Shown piece after piece: positions 1 through 10,025 of a stretch of 64,000 nt of DNA (position 1 is the stretch's first letter; the number at the start of each line of letters is the position of its first letter). This DNA comes from Comamonas testosteroni (GTDB lineage: Bacteria > Pseudomonadota > Gammaproteobacteria > Burkholderiales > Burkholderiaceae_C): assembly GCF_030505195.1 (NCBI RefSeq), contig NZ_CP129672.1, positions 124,001-188,000 on the forward strand, read 5' to 3'. Both the position numbers and the translations under genes were made by a program. The notes below the pieces were generated by a model. That model was not told the origin of the DNA. It saw nothing but the letters and a program-made list of their open reading frames with translations, and did no database searches.

Positions 1-419
1 GCGCTCAGCGTCCATAGCGGCAGCGCATCGGCATGCAGCGATGGCTCAGGCATGGGCAAGGAAACAGGGACGCAGCCGCCAGGCCGGCCCTGTTGCAGCC
101 GCAGGCGTGCCAAAGCCTGCCAGGCCGTGCTGCCCTGTCCGCACAGCGGCTGCCATCTCGCATCGCCGCCCCCGGACTCCGGCAGGCCGGACACAGCGGC
201 CGGACAGGCCTGGGCAAAAGCACTGTCCAGCCGCGCCAGCAAGACCTCTTTGCCGCCCCAAAGACGCTGCACCATGCGGGTCTCCATGAGCAAGGCGTCT
301 TCGAGCAAGGCTACACGCGGCGAAAACTCCAGCGCCCACCAGCAGGCACTCTCGGGCACCGGGCTTGACTTGCTCAGGCAGGCCAGAGGCCAGGCCATCC
401 AGTGCTCTGCATTGCCCAT
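1..419 (-). CDS. imuB: ImuB, Y-family DNA polymerase-like mutasome protein (N-terminal part, runs off the window)
   Basis: The minus-strand frame is open from an ATG at 419 to the window edge (139 codons) with no stop. It begins one base after the imuA stop, so the two genes are almost certainly co-transcribed. The N-terminus reads MGNAEHWMAWPLACLSKS and is followed by WWALEFSPRVALLEDALLME and RLWGGKEVLLARL, the pattern of the start of ImuB proteins in Comamonadaceae. ImuB is a catalytically inactive Y-family polymerase relative that links ImuA and the error-prone DnaE2 to the beta clamp during SOS mutagenesis. Only the N-terminal palm-like part is present, so the polymerase and clamp-binding regions cannot be checked. 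The call rests on this sequence resemblance and on the ImuA neighbour. Confidence 0.8.
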   Translation of the reverse strand, partial: MGNAEHWMAWPLACLSKSSPVPESACWWALEFSPRVALLEDALLMETRMVQRLWGGKEVLLARLDSAFAQACPAAVSGLPESGGGDARWQPLCGQGSTAWQALARLRLQQGRPGGCVPVSLPMPEPSLHADALPLWTLS

Positions 420-420
420 C

Positions 421-1344
421 TCATGCCTCCGTCATCCAATGCGAGGCCGTTGCAGGAGCGGCGGCTGTCATACGCCCTTGCATGAGCATGGCAGCCTCCT
501 CGCTCTGGCGCGCATGTCTTTGGGCCTGTGCCTGCAGCACGGGCTGCCAGGCCCACTGCGAAAGCGGGAGCTGTATGGGCCGCTCCAGCAAAGGCCCACG
601 GCGCTTCAGTATCTGTATCTGCAAACCCGGCGCCTGCTGGGCAGCGGAGTCTGCCGTGGCTCTCCCCAGTCTCAGCCGCAATGCGGCGGGAGAGCTCAGC
701 GGCTCGGCCTGCAACTCCTGCCATAGCCACAGAGGCCGACTCTGCGAAGCGGCAGCCAGCTGCAAGCGGCGCAGCGTGGACGCGGGAAGCTCGGGCAACC
801 AGGCCAGCACCGCCAGCACATCCCGGCAATGCAGTGCCTGCTCGCAGGCCCAGGCCAAATCCTGGGCTCTGCGCCTCGGCTGCACCGCACACAGTCGCTT
901 CGCGTCAATACCGGCGGCCTGCAAGGCCGGGGCGAAAGGCAGATAGGGTGGAGCCACCAGCACCAGCTGCCCCATTCGCGCATCCCCGCGTGAAGCCGCA
1001 TGCTGCCGCACTCTTGCTGCCAGCGCGGGCAACAGCAAGGCCCACTCCGCATGACAGTGCGCGGGTTGCTGCAGCTGAATCAAGGCATTGCCGGGCCAGC
1101 CACCACCGGGCAGCTCGCAGTCCAGCGCTGCATGACCACTGGGCCAGACATTGCGGCATGCATCCTGCTGCCAGTCCGTGCCGCGCCAGACACCGGGAAT
1201 CTGTATGGCAGACAAATGCGGGCTACCCGCAGCGTGCAGATCCTGCCGCACGCCCTGCTCTGCACCTGCCTGCTGCCGGACGGACGCCGTCATGCCTGGC
1301 TGTGAGCCAGGGCGGGCCAAGGATGTCAAGGACTGGGTATGCAT
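421..1344 (-). CDS. imuA: ImuA, RecA-like translesion synthesis accessory protein
   Basis: The protein has 307 residues and starts at an ATG at 1344, 17 bp downstream of a LexA box. Recognisable ImuA features are the segment ALDCELPGGGWPGNALIQL, which replaces the RecA/SulA-type Walker region, and a later block with LVLVAPPYLPFAPALQAAGI and AVLAWLPELPASTLRRLQLAA. In the ImuA-ImuB-DnaE2 mutasome this protein acts in damage-induced translesion synthesis. It is adjacent to imuB, and dnaE2 would be expected further left outside the window. The residues before about position 45 are low in conserved features, so the true start could be slightly downstream. Confidence 0.88.
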   Translation of the reverse strand: MHTQSLTSLARPGSQPGMTASVRQQAGAEQGVRQDLHAAGSPHLSAIQIPGVWRGTDWQQDACRNVWPSGHAALDCELPGGGWPGNALIQLQQPAHCHAEWALLLPALAARVRQHAASRGDARMGQLVLVAPPYLPFAPALQAAGIDAKRLCAVQPRRRAQDLAWACEQALHCRDVLAVLAWLPELPASTLRRLQLAAASQSRPLWLWQELQAEPLSSPAALRLRLGRATADSAAQQAPGLQIQILKRRGPLLERPIQLPLSQWAWQPVLQAQAQRHARQSEEAAMLMQGRMTAAAPATASHWMTEA

Positions 1345-1361
1345 GCGAGAACTCTTTGATA

Positions 1362-1377
1362 CTGTACAAATATACAG
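1362..1377 (-). promoter_or_regulatory. LexA (SOS) box of the imuAB operon
   Basis: The sequence CTGT-ACAAATAT-ACAG matches the betaproteobacterial/E. coli LexA consensus CTGT-N8-ACAG exactly, with an AT-rich centre. It lies 17 bp upstream of the imuA ATG at 1344, where a LexA repressor would block the promoter. This supports DNA-damage induction of the cassette. Confidence 0.9.
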
Positions 1378-1627
1378 TCATCCGAATTCCTGCGCAAAAC
1401 AAAGCCCTAAGACTGGTAGCAGATGCGGCCGGCCCTTGTTGATCGGGCGTCGCGCGCTATCAACAATACTTTTTCAGAATGCCGCCAGCAGACACGGCAA
1501 AGCACGCCGCACTGCGGCGCGATGCGCAAAATCTTGAAGAAATACCCGTGTAGCGCCCGTCAATCAAGCGCCTGCAGCTATCAAACCTGAGGACATCCGT
1601 CCCGGGCGAAGCTCGTGGTCAATGCCG

Positions 1628-2980
1628 TCAACTCAACGACTGCGTGTCGACATTCATGGCCGAGCTGCGGCCCGCCTGCGGCATCAGCTGAGCGCAGGCC
1701 TCGCACCATTCGGCCACGGCGACTTCCAGCGTGGAGCCACCCTGCCCCAGCGTGGGCCAGCGGCGCAGGCAGTCGTTCATGATCGCCTGCAGCTGCCACA
1801 AGGCCTCGCGGTTGACCAGGGCCAGCTCACTCATACCCAGCGCGTCATCCTTGAAGAATCTCAACACATCCAGTTGCTGGCTGGGGTGGGAGCCTGCCTC
1901 GGCCAGCTGCTTTTGCAGTTGGGCAAGATTGCTCTCCACGGCCACCGCCGCCTGTGCGTCGGGCATTTGCTGCCATTGCTCGGGAAAATCGAGCCTGAGT
2001 TCGCTCCATTTGCGCAACGCAGCCTCCAGGGCCGCAATGCTGTGAGAGAACTCGGCCTGCAGCGGCGCCAGCGGCTTGCCGGGACTGATTTCGTCGTAGA
2101 GCAGCGGCAAAATCAGGTGCACCAGATCGGCCGGATAGCTCTTGTGGTTCATGCGCAGCATGAGCGACAGGCGCTGACCCGGCATGTCCGTGAATTTCTC
2201 GAAAAAGGCCGAGACCACCTCGGCCAGCAGCAGCACCTGCCCCATGGGCGAAATGGCGTTGCCCTTGATGCCGCGCGGATAGCCGGCCCCATCCATGCGC
2301 TCATGGTGCTCGAGCACGGCGATTTCCACGGCGCGCGAATACAGTTCGGTGCTGCGCACCACCAACATGGCGGTGACGGAATGCGCGACCAGATGCTTGC
2401 GTTCCTCGCCGCTCAAGCGATGGTCCGGATCGGTCCAGACCGGGTCCATATAGAGCATGCCCACATCGTGCAGCAGCGCGGCCGTGGCCAACGGCACGCA
2501 TTCGCGCTCGGTCCAGCCGTTCTTGAGCGCCAGAAAGATCGCCACCAGCGTCATCTGCAGGCTGTGCTGGTAGAGGTCGGAGCGCTGCTCGCGCATGACG
2601 GTGAGCTTGAAGGCAATGGCCTGGGGCAGCAGCAAGCTCTTGAGCGGCGCGAGCAGACGCTCGATATCGCCGATGGACGCCACCATGCGATGCAGCAGAT
2701 CGACCTGCTCGCATTGCTGGCGCGCCAGAGCGACCAGGGATGCAACGTCGACCAGATCGCCCGTGACCAGGTTGGCATCGATCGGGTCACGCAGCTTGTG
2801 CATGACCAGACGGTCATAGAGTCGACTGTCAACACGTGTGCCTTTGTCCACCAGCTTCATGCCCTTATCGGTATAGATTGCATCGCCTGTCATGACCTCC
2901 GTATGCTCGGCCATATCGGTGACTGCGCGCAAAAAATGTATATCGGTCTCGTGCCCCTGCGCACCAGCGTTCTCACTCAT
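1628..2980 (-). CDS. HD-GYP domain protein, probable cyclic-di-GMP phosphodiesterase
   Basis: The protein has 450 residues from the ATG at 2980; an upstream in-frame TTG at 3007 is less likely. There is no signal peptide or membrane segment, so it is cytoplasmic. The C-terminal HD-GYP domain shows the metal-binding HD pair at about residues 171-172 (LLHDVGM), a second metal-binding block HHERMDGAGYPRG at about 225-237 containing HHE and GYP, and the intervening H residues of the family. HD-GYP enzymes hydrolyse c-di-GMP to pGpG or GMP. The N-terminal 110 residues have no domain I recognise. No partner gene is adjacent. The key residues appear intact, so an active enzyme is expected. Confidence 0.85.
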   Translation of the reverse strand: MSENAGAQGHETDIHFLRAVTDMAEHTEVMTGDAIYTDKGMKLVDKGTRVDSRLYDRLVMHKLRDPIDANLVTGDLVDVASLVALARQQCEQVDLLHRMVASIGDIERLLAPLKSLLLPQAIAFKLTVMREQRSDLYQHSLQMTLVAIFLALKNGWTERECVPLATAALLHDVGMLYMDPVWTDPDHRLSGEERKHLVAHSVTAMLVVRSTELYSRAVEIAVLEHHERMDGAGYPRGIKGNAISPMGQVLLLAEVVSAFFEKFTDMPGQRLSLMLRMNHKSYPADLVHLILPLLYDEISPGKPLAPLQAEFSHSIAALEAALRKWSELRLDFPEQWQQMPDAQAAVAVESNLAQLQKQLAEAGSHPSQQLDVLRFFKDDALGMSELALVNREALWQLQAIMNDCLRRWPTLGQGGSTLEVAVAEWCEACAQLMPQAGRSSAMNVDTQSLS

Positions 2981-3131
2981 CAAAGCGCTCTTTTTCTGTC
3001 TGCTCAATCAATCTCGATTGTTGCAGATTGCAATAATTTGTGGGCCACAATTAAAGCAAAAACAGCTTACATCGCTTGTCCTATCAACCCCGGCAGCTAT
3101 TAATTCTGCTGATTCCGCAAAAAAAAGGCAT

Positions 3132-3157
3132 AAAAAAGAACCGCCGCAGCGGTTCTT
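3132..3157 (-). terminator. Intrinsic terminator of the CoA-transferase operon
   Basis: Perfect 9-bp stem AAGAACCGC / GCGGTTCTT with a CGCA loop, 20 bp past the scoB stop. On the minus strand the stem is followed by a T-rich run (A-tract on the plus strand). Confidence 0.85.
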
Positions 3158-3177
3158 GCCCGGGAGCGCAGCGCCGC

Positions 3178-3816
3178 TTATCTCAGCAGCGTCACACCCG
3201 TCTTGGACTGGATCTCGTCAAAGCTCACGCCCTCGGCCAGCTCCACCAGCTTCAGGCCTTCGGGCGTCACGTCCATCACGCCCAGATCGGTGATGATGCG
3301 ATCCACCACGCCCAGACCCGTCAGCGGCAGGGTGCAACTGGGCAGAATCTTCAGGTCGGTCGTGCCGTCCTTTTTCTTGGCCACATGTTCCATGAGCACG
3401 ATGACGCGCTTGACGCCCGCCACCAGGTCCATGGCCCCGCCCATGCCCTTGACCATCTTGCCGGGAATCATCCAGTTGGCCAGATCGCCTTTTTCGGACA
3501 CCTGCATGGCACCCAGAATGGACAGATTGATCTTGCCGCCGCGAATCATGGCAAACGACTGGTCGGAGCCAAAAATGGCCGAGCCGGGAAGCGTGGTCAC
3601 GGTCTGCTTGCCGGCGTTGATCAGGTCGGCGTCGACCTGGTCTTCGGTCGGGAAGGGGCCGATGCCCAGCATGCCGTTCTCGGACTGCAGCCACACTTCC
3701 TTGTCACCCGTGTGGTTGGCCACCAGCGTGGGAATGCCGATACCGAGGTTGACGTAGAAGCCGTCTTCGAGTTCTTGGGCCGCGCGCGCGGCCATCTGGT
3801 CTTGGGTCCAGGGCAT
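3178..3816 (-). CDS. scoB: 3-oxoacid CoA-transferase subunit B
   Basis: The protein has 212 residues. It belongs to family I CoA-transferases, beta subunit: the N-terminus has [17 protein letters not shown], followed by SENGMLG, which contains the catalytic glutamate that forms the gamma-glutamyl-CoA thioester. The [19 protein letters not shown] block is also typical. With subunit A it transfers CoA from succinyl-CoA to acetoacetate or another 3-oxoacid such as 3-oxoadipate; the substrate cannot be fixed from sequence alone. The start is supported by a strong AGGAGG site 6 nt before the ATG. It is the last gene of the operon scoA, DUF3806-like gene, scoB. Confidence 0.92.
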   Translation of the reverse strand: MPWTQDQMAARAAQELEDGFYVNLGIGIPTLVANHTGDKEVWLQSENGMLGIGPFPTEDQVDADLINAGKQTVTTLPGSAIFGSDQSFAMIRGGKINLSILGAMQVSEKGDLANWMIPGKMVKGMGGAMDLVAGVKRVIVLMEHVAKKKDGTTDLKILPSCTLPLTGLGVVDRIITDLGVMDVTPEGLKLVELAEGVSFDEIQSKTGVTLLR

Positions 3817-3846
3817 AAGAGCCTCCTGAATAAATCGTGATTGACG

Positions 3847-4323
3847 TTATTGGTAATCGCCGGAATCGATCATGGGCTGCAGGTGCGAAATCACACCATC
3901 GAGCAAGTGCAGCAGATCGACGCTCTGGCCGTCTTCGAGCCGTTTGAGGACCATGTCGCGAGCCCCCACCTGGATGCTGGTTTCGCGGTAGCGCACAACG
4001 GGGTCGACTCCCCAGTCGTCGCTCACCATATGCCAGTCCATGTCGTCCATTTCGCAGCTCAGCGCGTCCCCCAGCACCACGCCCAATCCTCGGGCCAGCA
4101 GCAGGTTGTCGGCCGATACCAGGCCGCGATCGAGCAACTGCTGCAACTGCGCCAAGCCCGAGCGGTCCATGCTCCAGTCGCTCAGCCCCAGTTCACGGGC
4201 CGCGACCTGGCACACCAGCAAGCGCTCGCGGTCCAGTTGCTCCCGCTCTTGCGCAGCCAACGCACGAAAGACCGGTACGTCGGCCTGGACGGCAGCCTCG
4301 GGCGAATGGGACGTATCTGCCAT
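3847..4323 (-). CDS. DUF3806-like protein inside the CoA-transferase operon
   Basis: The 158-residue soluble protein starts 3 bp after the scoA stop and ends 30 bp before the scoB start, so it is co-transcribed with both subunits. A conserved-looking centre carries LARGLGVVLGDALSCEMDD and HMVSDDWGVDPVVRYRET. This resembles the DUF3806 family (a region predicting alpha/beta structure, of unknown function), an assignment from memory rather than a search. There is no signal peptide, membrane segment or catalytic motif that I can name. Its codon use looks like that of its neighbours. Insertion between the two subunits of an obligate heteromeric enzyme is unusual. Confidence 0.75.
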   Translation of the reverse strand: MADTSHSPEAAVQADVPVFRALAAQEREQLDRERLLVCQVAARELGLSDWSMDRSGLAQLQQLLDRGLVSADNLLLARGLGVVLGDALSCEMDDMDWHMVSDDWGVDPVVRYRETSIQVGARDMVLKRLEDGQSVDLLHLLDGVISHLQPMIDSGDYQ

Positions 4324-4326
4324 GTT

Positions 4327-5025
4327 TCAGGCTTCGCGCACGGTGCGCTTTTCGATGCGCTTTTCGGGGTTGGCGTTATGCACGATGCGGTGCACATAGA
4401 TGCCGGGCAGATGGATGTCGTCGGGGGCGATCTCGCCCACTTCCACCAGTTCCTCGACTTCCACCACGCAGACCTTGCCGCAGGTGGCTGCCGCAGGGTT
4501 GAAGTTGCGCGCCGTCAGGCGGAACTGCAGATTGCCGCTCTTGTCCGCGCGCCAGGCCTTGACCAGGGACACATCGGCCACGATGGCGTGCTCCATCACA
4601 TAGGTCTCGCCGTCGAATTCGCGCAACTCCTTGCCCTCGGCCACCAGCGTGCCCACACCGGTCTTGGTGAAGAAGGCGGGAATGCCGGCACCGCCGGCGC
4701 GCATCTTCTCGGCCAGCGTGCCCTGAGGCGTGAATTCCAGCTCCAGCTCACCGGCCAGGTACTGGCGCTCGAACTCCTTGTTCTCGCCCACATAGCTGGA
4801 GATCATCTTCTTGACCTGGCGGGTGTCCAGCAGCTTGCCCAGACCAAAGCCGTCCACGCCGGCGTTGTTGGATGCCACCGTGAGGTTCTTGACGCCGCTG
4901 GCGCAAACCGCATCGATCAGGGCCTCGGGAATGCCGCACAGGCCGAAGCCGCCAACGGCCAGCAATTGCCCGTCGGCCACCACGCCCTGCAGCGCCGCTT
5001 CTGCGGATGGGTAGAGCTTTTTCAC
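4327..5025 (-). CDS. scoA: 3-oxoacid CoA-transferase subunit A
   Basis: The 232-residue alpha subunit of a family I CoA-transferase starts with GTG at 5025, preceded by GGAG. Family features are GGFGLCGIPEALIDAV near the N-terminus (the glycine-rich CoA-binding loop), NLTVASNNAG, and a C-terminal RLTARNFNPAAATCGKV. It pairs with subunit B encoded two genes downstream. The gene is transcribed away from a PAS-LuxR regulator across a short gap with a palindromic site, suggesting control by that regulator. An out-of-frame ATG overlaps the GTG start region but does not open the right frame. Confidence 0.92.
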   Translation of the reverse strand: MKKLYPSAEAALQGVVADGQLLAVGGFGLCGIPEALIDAVCASGVKNLTVASNNAGVDGFGLGKLLDTRQVKKMISSYVGENKEFERQYLAGELELEFTPQGTLAEKMRAGGAGIPAFFTKTGVGTLVAEGKELREFDGETYVMEHAIVADVSLVKAWRADKSGNLQFRLTARNFNPAAATCGKVCVVEVEELVEVGEIAPDDIHLPGIYVHRIVHNANPEKRIEKRTVREA

Positions 5026-5057
5026 ACATGTCTCCTTGAAATTGGATGCGCTACGAT

Positions 5058-5079
5058 ACTACGTACTTGAGTAAGTAGT
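5058..5079. promoter_or_regulatory. Palindromic operator between scoA and the PAS-LuxR gene
   Basis: A 22-bp near-perfect inverted repeat: ACTAC-n-TACT-nn-AGTA-n-GTAGT, 18 of 22 positions symmetric. It is centred in the 74-bp gap between two divergent genes, where it could control both promoters. Binding by the adjacent LuxR-type protein is an inference. Confidence 0.6.
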
Positions 5080-5099
5080 TTTTCGTAAAGAGCAGTACC

Positions 5100-5642
5100 A
5101 TGGTTGTGGATTACCGGCTGGCGTTCGACGCTGCCCCCGTAGGTCTCGTCATCTCGCGCAACCGCATCATGATTGACTGTAATCGGCAATTGTGTGAAAT
5201 GTTCCACGCCTCGCGCGAAGTACTCATAGGGCAGACGTTCCAGGTGCTGTACCCCAGCGTTGACGAATACGAGCGCCTGGGCGCACGCATTGCCCCGATT
5301 CTCAACATCACAGGCATCTATTCCGACAATCGCATCATGAAGCGCGCCAATGGCGAGGTGTTCTGGTGCCATGTCAGCGGCCGCACGCTGGACCGCGACG
5401 ATCCGCATGCCTCGGGCATCTGGAGCTTTGAAGACCTCTCGGCCCAGCGCCCCGTCAAGGCCGAGCTGACAGGCCGCGAACGCGAAGTGGCCGCGCGCCT
5501 GCTCGAAGGCATGACCAGCAAGGAAATCGGCAAGGCGCTGGCCATCAGCCACCGCACCGTGGAAATCTACCGCGCCCGGCTGATGCGCAAATACGGCGCC
5601 TCCACCGCAGCCGATCTGGTGCACAAGCTGGTCGCCGGCTGA
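5100..5642 (+). CDS. PAS domain LuxR-family transcriptional regulator
   Basis: The 180-residue regulator has an N-terminal PAS domain (about residues 5-115: FDAAPVGLVISRNRIMIDCN and a later WCHVSGRTLDRDDPHASGIWSFED) and a C-terminal GerE/LuxR helix-turn-helix (about 120-178: LTGREREVAARLLEGMTSKEIGKALAIS then RTVEIYRARLMRKYGA). There is no receiver domain, so sensing is presumably through the PAS pocket. It is divergent from the CoA-transferase operon and very likely its local regulator. The ligand is unknown; a short-chain acyl-CoA or organic acid would fit the neighbour. Confidence 0.85.
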   Translation: MVVDYRLAFDAAPVGLVISRNRIMIDCNRQLCEMFHASREVLIGQTFQVLYPSVDEYERLGARIAPILNITGIYSDNRIMKRANGEVFWCHVSGRTLDRDDPHASGIWSFEDLSAQRPVKAELTGREREVAARLLEGMTSKEIGKALAISHRTVEIYRARLMRKYGASTAADLVHKLVAG

Positions 5643-8187
<2,545 letters not shown>

Positions 8188-8229
8188 TGGGGCGCGCCGG
8201 GGTGAAAGCCCCGGTTGCAGGAAAATCCC

Positions 8230-8281
8230 AAAAAAAGAGAGCTGCCAGCGCTTGTCAAGCATGCGCTGGCAGCTCTTTTTT
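8230..8281. terminator. Bidirectional terminator between katG and the 82-aa gene
   Basis: Perfect 14-bp stem AGAGCTGCCAGCGC / GCGCTGGCAGCTCT (8238-8251 and 8263-8276) with an 11-nt loop. An A-run on the left and T-run on the right make it usable on both strands, matching the convergent genes. Confidence 0.92.
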
Positions 8282-8294
8282 CAGGCGCAACACA

Positions 8295-8543
8295 TCACAT
8301 CTCCAGCTCGACCGCTTCCTGCGACAGATCCCAGCCCAGCACAAAGACTTCGTACTGGTTCTGTCCGCTGTCGTCACCCCAGACCTCGGGGCCGAACTCG
8401 CTCATATTGCCGTTCAGACTCAGTCCGTCGCGCAGCACACTGGAATCGGTCTGCTCGGCCAGCACAAAGCGGCCGTTGCCGGTGCGCAAGGCGACCCGAC
8501 CGGAAGACTGCTTGAAAGCGACGACGGTGGCTTGTTCTGACAT
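8295..8543 (-). CDS. Hypothetical 82-residue protein
   Basis: The small acidic soluble protein starts at the ATG at 8543 with a clear AGGAG site 7 nt upstream, which supports it being a real gene. It begins MSEQATVVAFKQSSGRVALR and ends with YEVFVLGWDLSQEAVELEM. It looks beta-rich, without signal peptide, membrane segment or known motif. It ends 14 bp from the shared katG terminator. I do not recognise the family. Confidence 0.65.
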   Translation of the reverse strand: MSEQATVVAFKQSSGRVALRTGNGRFVLAEQTDSSVLRDGLSLNGNMSEFGPEVWGDDSGQNQYEVFVLGWDLSQEAVELEM

Positions 8544-8698
8544 AGGGACTCCTGCGCTATGGCCGGCTGTTGTTGGTTGCAGCCAAGTCTAATCAGGCCT
8601 GGGCAACGCGATAGCCCTGCTATTTCGGCCTGTGTGTTCCACCCGTAGGACGATCTCCGTTAGGCTTGCGATATCTCCCCAATCAAGCCCCACAAGCC

Positions 8699-9169
8699 AT
8701 GCTTTTCATTCTGTTCAAACTTCTGCACCTTCTGGCCATCATCATCTGGGTGGGCGGCATGTTCTTTGCGCATTTCTTTCTGCGCCCTGCCGTCCAGGGC
8801 CTGCAGCCGCCCGAGCGCGTGACGCTGATGCATGGCGTGCTGCAGCGGTTTTTTGCCTGGGTCATGGTGCTGGTGGTAGTCGTGCTGGCCACCGGCATCG
8901 GGATGATAGGCAGCATTCACGCCATGGCCGCCCAGGCCGGTGGTCAGTTCAACATGCCGGTCAACTGGATTGTGATGAGCATTCTGGGCCTGGTGATGAT
9001 GGCCGTGTTCGGCCATATCCGCTTTGCACTGTTCAAGCGCCTGGATGCGGCCGTGCAGCTCAAGGACTGGCCCGCAGGCGGCAAGGCGCTGCAGAGCATC
9101 CGCAAATGGGTTTCCTTCAATCTGGCCCTGGGCCTGGTGATCGTGGTCGTGCTGCGCGTGCCGCTCTGA
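8699..9169 (+). CDS. CopD-like integral membrane protein
   Basis: The 156-residue protein has four predicted hydrophobic helices: LFILFKLLHLLAIIIWVGG, VMVLVVVVLATGIGMIG, IVMSILGLVMMAVFGHI and FNLALGLVIVVVLRV. The N-terminal LHLLAIIIWVGGMFFAHF pattern with conserved His and Trp is that of CopD-domain proteins, which include copper resistance inner-membrane proteins and many uncharacterised relatives. The ATG at 8699 places the first helix at the extreme N-terminus; an upstream TTG is possible. There is no copper-resistance neighbour, so a role in copper is not supported by context. Confidence 0.72.
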   Translation: MLFILFKLLHLLAIIIWVGGMFFAHFFLRPAVQGLQPPERVTLMHGVLQRFFAWVMVLVVVVLATGIGMIGSIHAMAAQAGGQFNMPVNWIVMSILGLVMMAVFGHIRFALFKRLDAAVQLKDWPAGGKALQSIRKWVSFNLALGLVIVVVLRVPL

Positions 9170-9189
9170 GACTGCGCCAGCCTTGTGCA

Positions 9190-9218
9190 AGCCCGGTCTT
9201 CATGGCCGGGCTTTTTTT
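9190..9218 (+). terminator. Intrinsic terminator after the CopD-like gene
   Basis: Seven-bp stem AGCCCGG / CCGGGCT followed by a run of seven T, 21 bp after the stop. Confidence 0.9.
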
Positions 9219-9356
9219 ATGAGTCCGACAAGGCTCCGGCACATACCAACAATCCGCAAACTGCTTTTATTTTCATAGCAATAAAAGCCGAGACTGCAAA
9301 GGCAGACCCGGCTCCATTCAAAACCTTGCTGACATTTTTTTGCAGCTGCACAATAA

Positions 9357-9965
9357 TTGCCAACTCAATCATTGACCAAGCAAATATTGGTGGCGCCATT
9401 GCAAAACCAGACCGACCCCATCATCGACCCGCAGGACGAGTCCAGCTTCTTCTACCAGGCAGGGGTCTACGCGCCGGACAAGAGCATTGGCTTTCTCATG
9501 CGGCGTGTACTGAGCTCCATCCTGCAGCTGGCCGACGCCCAGCTGGCCGAGCAAGGACTGACCTATGTGCAGTGGCTACCGCTGTACAAGCTGCTGATCT
9601 GCTCCGACACCAATAGCAGCACGCTGGCCAAGGATCTGGGCATGGACCCGGCTTCGGTGACACGCGCGCTGGACCGCATCGAGGCCAAGGGGCTGCTGCG
9701 TCGCGAGCGCTCCACCACCGACCGGCGCGTGGTGCATCTGGTGCTCACCGAGGAGGGGCGCAGCGTCGCCACCCAGGTGCCCAAGGTGCTGACCAAGGTG
9801 CTCAACGGCCATCTGCGCGGCTTCAGCCACAGCGAATGCACGCTGATGCTGTCCATGCTGCAGCGCATGCTGGTCAACGGCGATGCGCTGCGCGAGGCCC
9901 TGACCCAGGAGCCAGGCAAGCCCCCCATCCAAACGAACGAGGCAGGCCGCGAAGCCAAGCACTAG
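9357..9965 (+). CDS. MarR-family regulator of the adjacent efflux operon
   Basis: The winged helix-turn-helix repressor-type protein has up to 202 residues. The recognition region reads SSTLAKDLGMDPASVTRALDRIEAKGLLRR followed by the wing ERSTTDRRVVHLVLTEEG, the hallmark of MarR/EmrR proteins (continuous motif broken here only for length). No ATG fits the start; candidates are TTG 9357, TTG 9387 and GTG 9390, and an inverted repeat ACCAA-N7-TTGGT at 9375-9391 overlaps them, so the true start is uncertain. It sits 60 bp upstream of an outer-membrane factor, EmrA and EmrB genes and is probably their local repressor, responding to toxic phenolic or hydrophobic compounds. Confidence 0.85.
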   Translation: MPTQSLTKQILVAPLQNQTDPIIDPQDESSFFYQAGVYAPDKSIGFLMRRVLSSILQLADAQLAEQGLTYVQWLPLYKLLICSDTNSSTLAKDLGMDPASVTRALDRIEAKGLLRRERSTTDRRVVHLVLTEEGRSVATQVPKVLTKVLNGHLRGFSHSECTLMLSMLQRMLVNGDALREALTQEPGKPPIQTNEAGREAKH

Positions 9966-10025
9966 GCTGGCCTGCTGCCTACTTTTTCACCGCCCTATTT
10001 CAATAAAAACCACTGGCACTTTTCC

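Noticed and set aside
1622..3103. 493-codon plus-strand frame opposite the HD-GYP gene
   Set aside because: Antisense shadow; HD-GYP motifs on the minus strand are intact.
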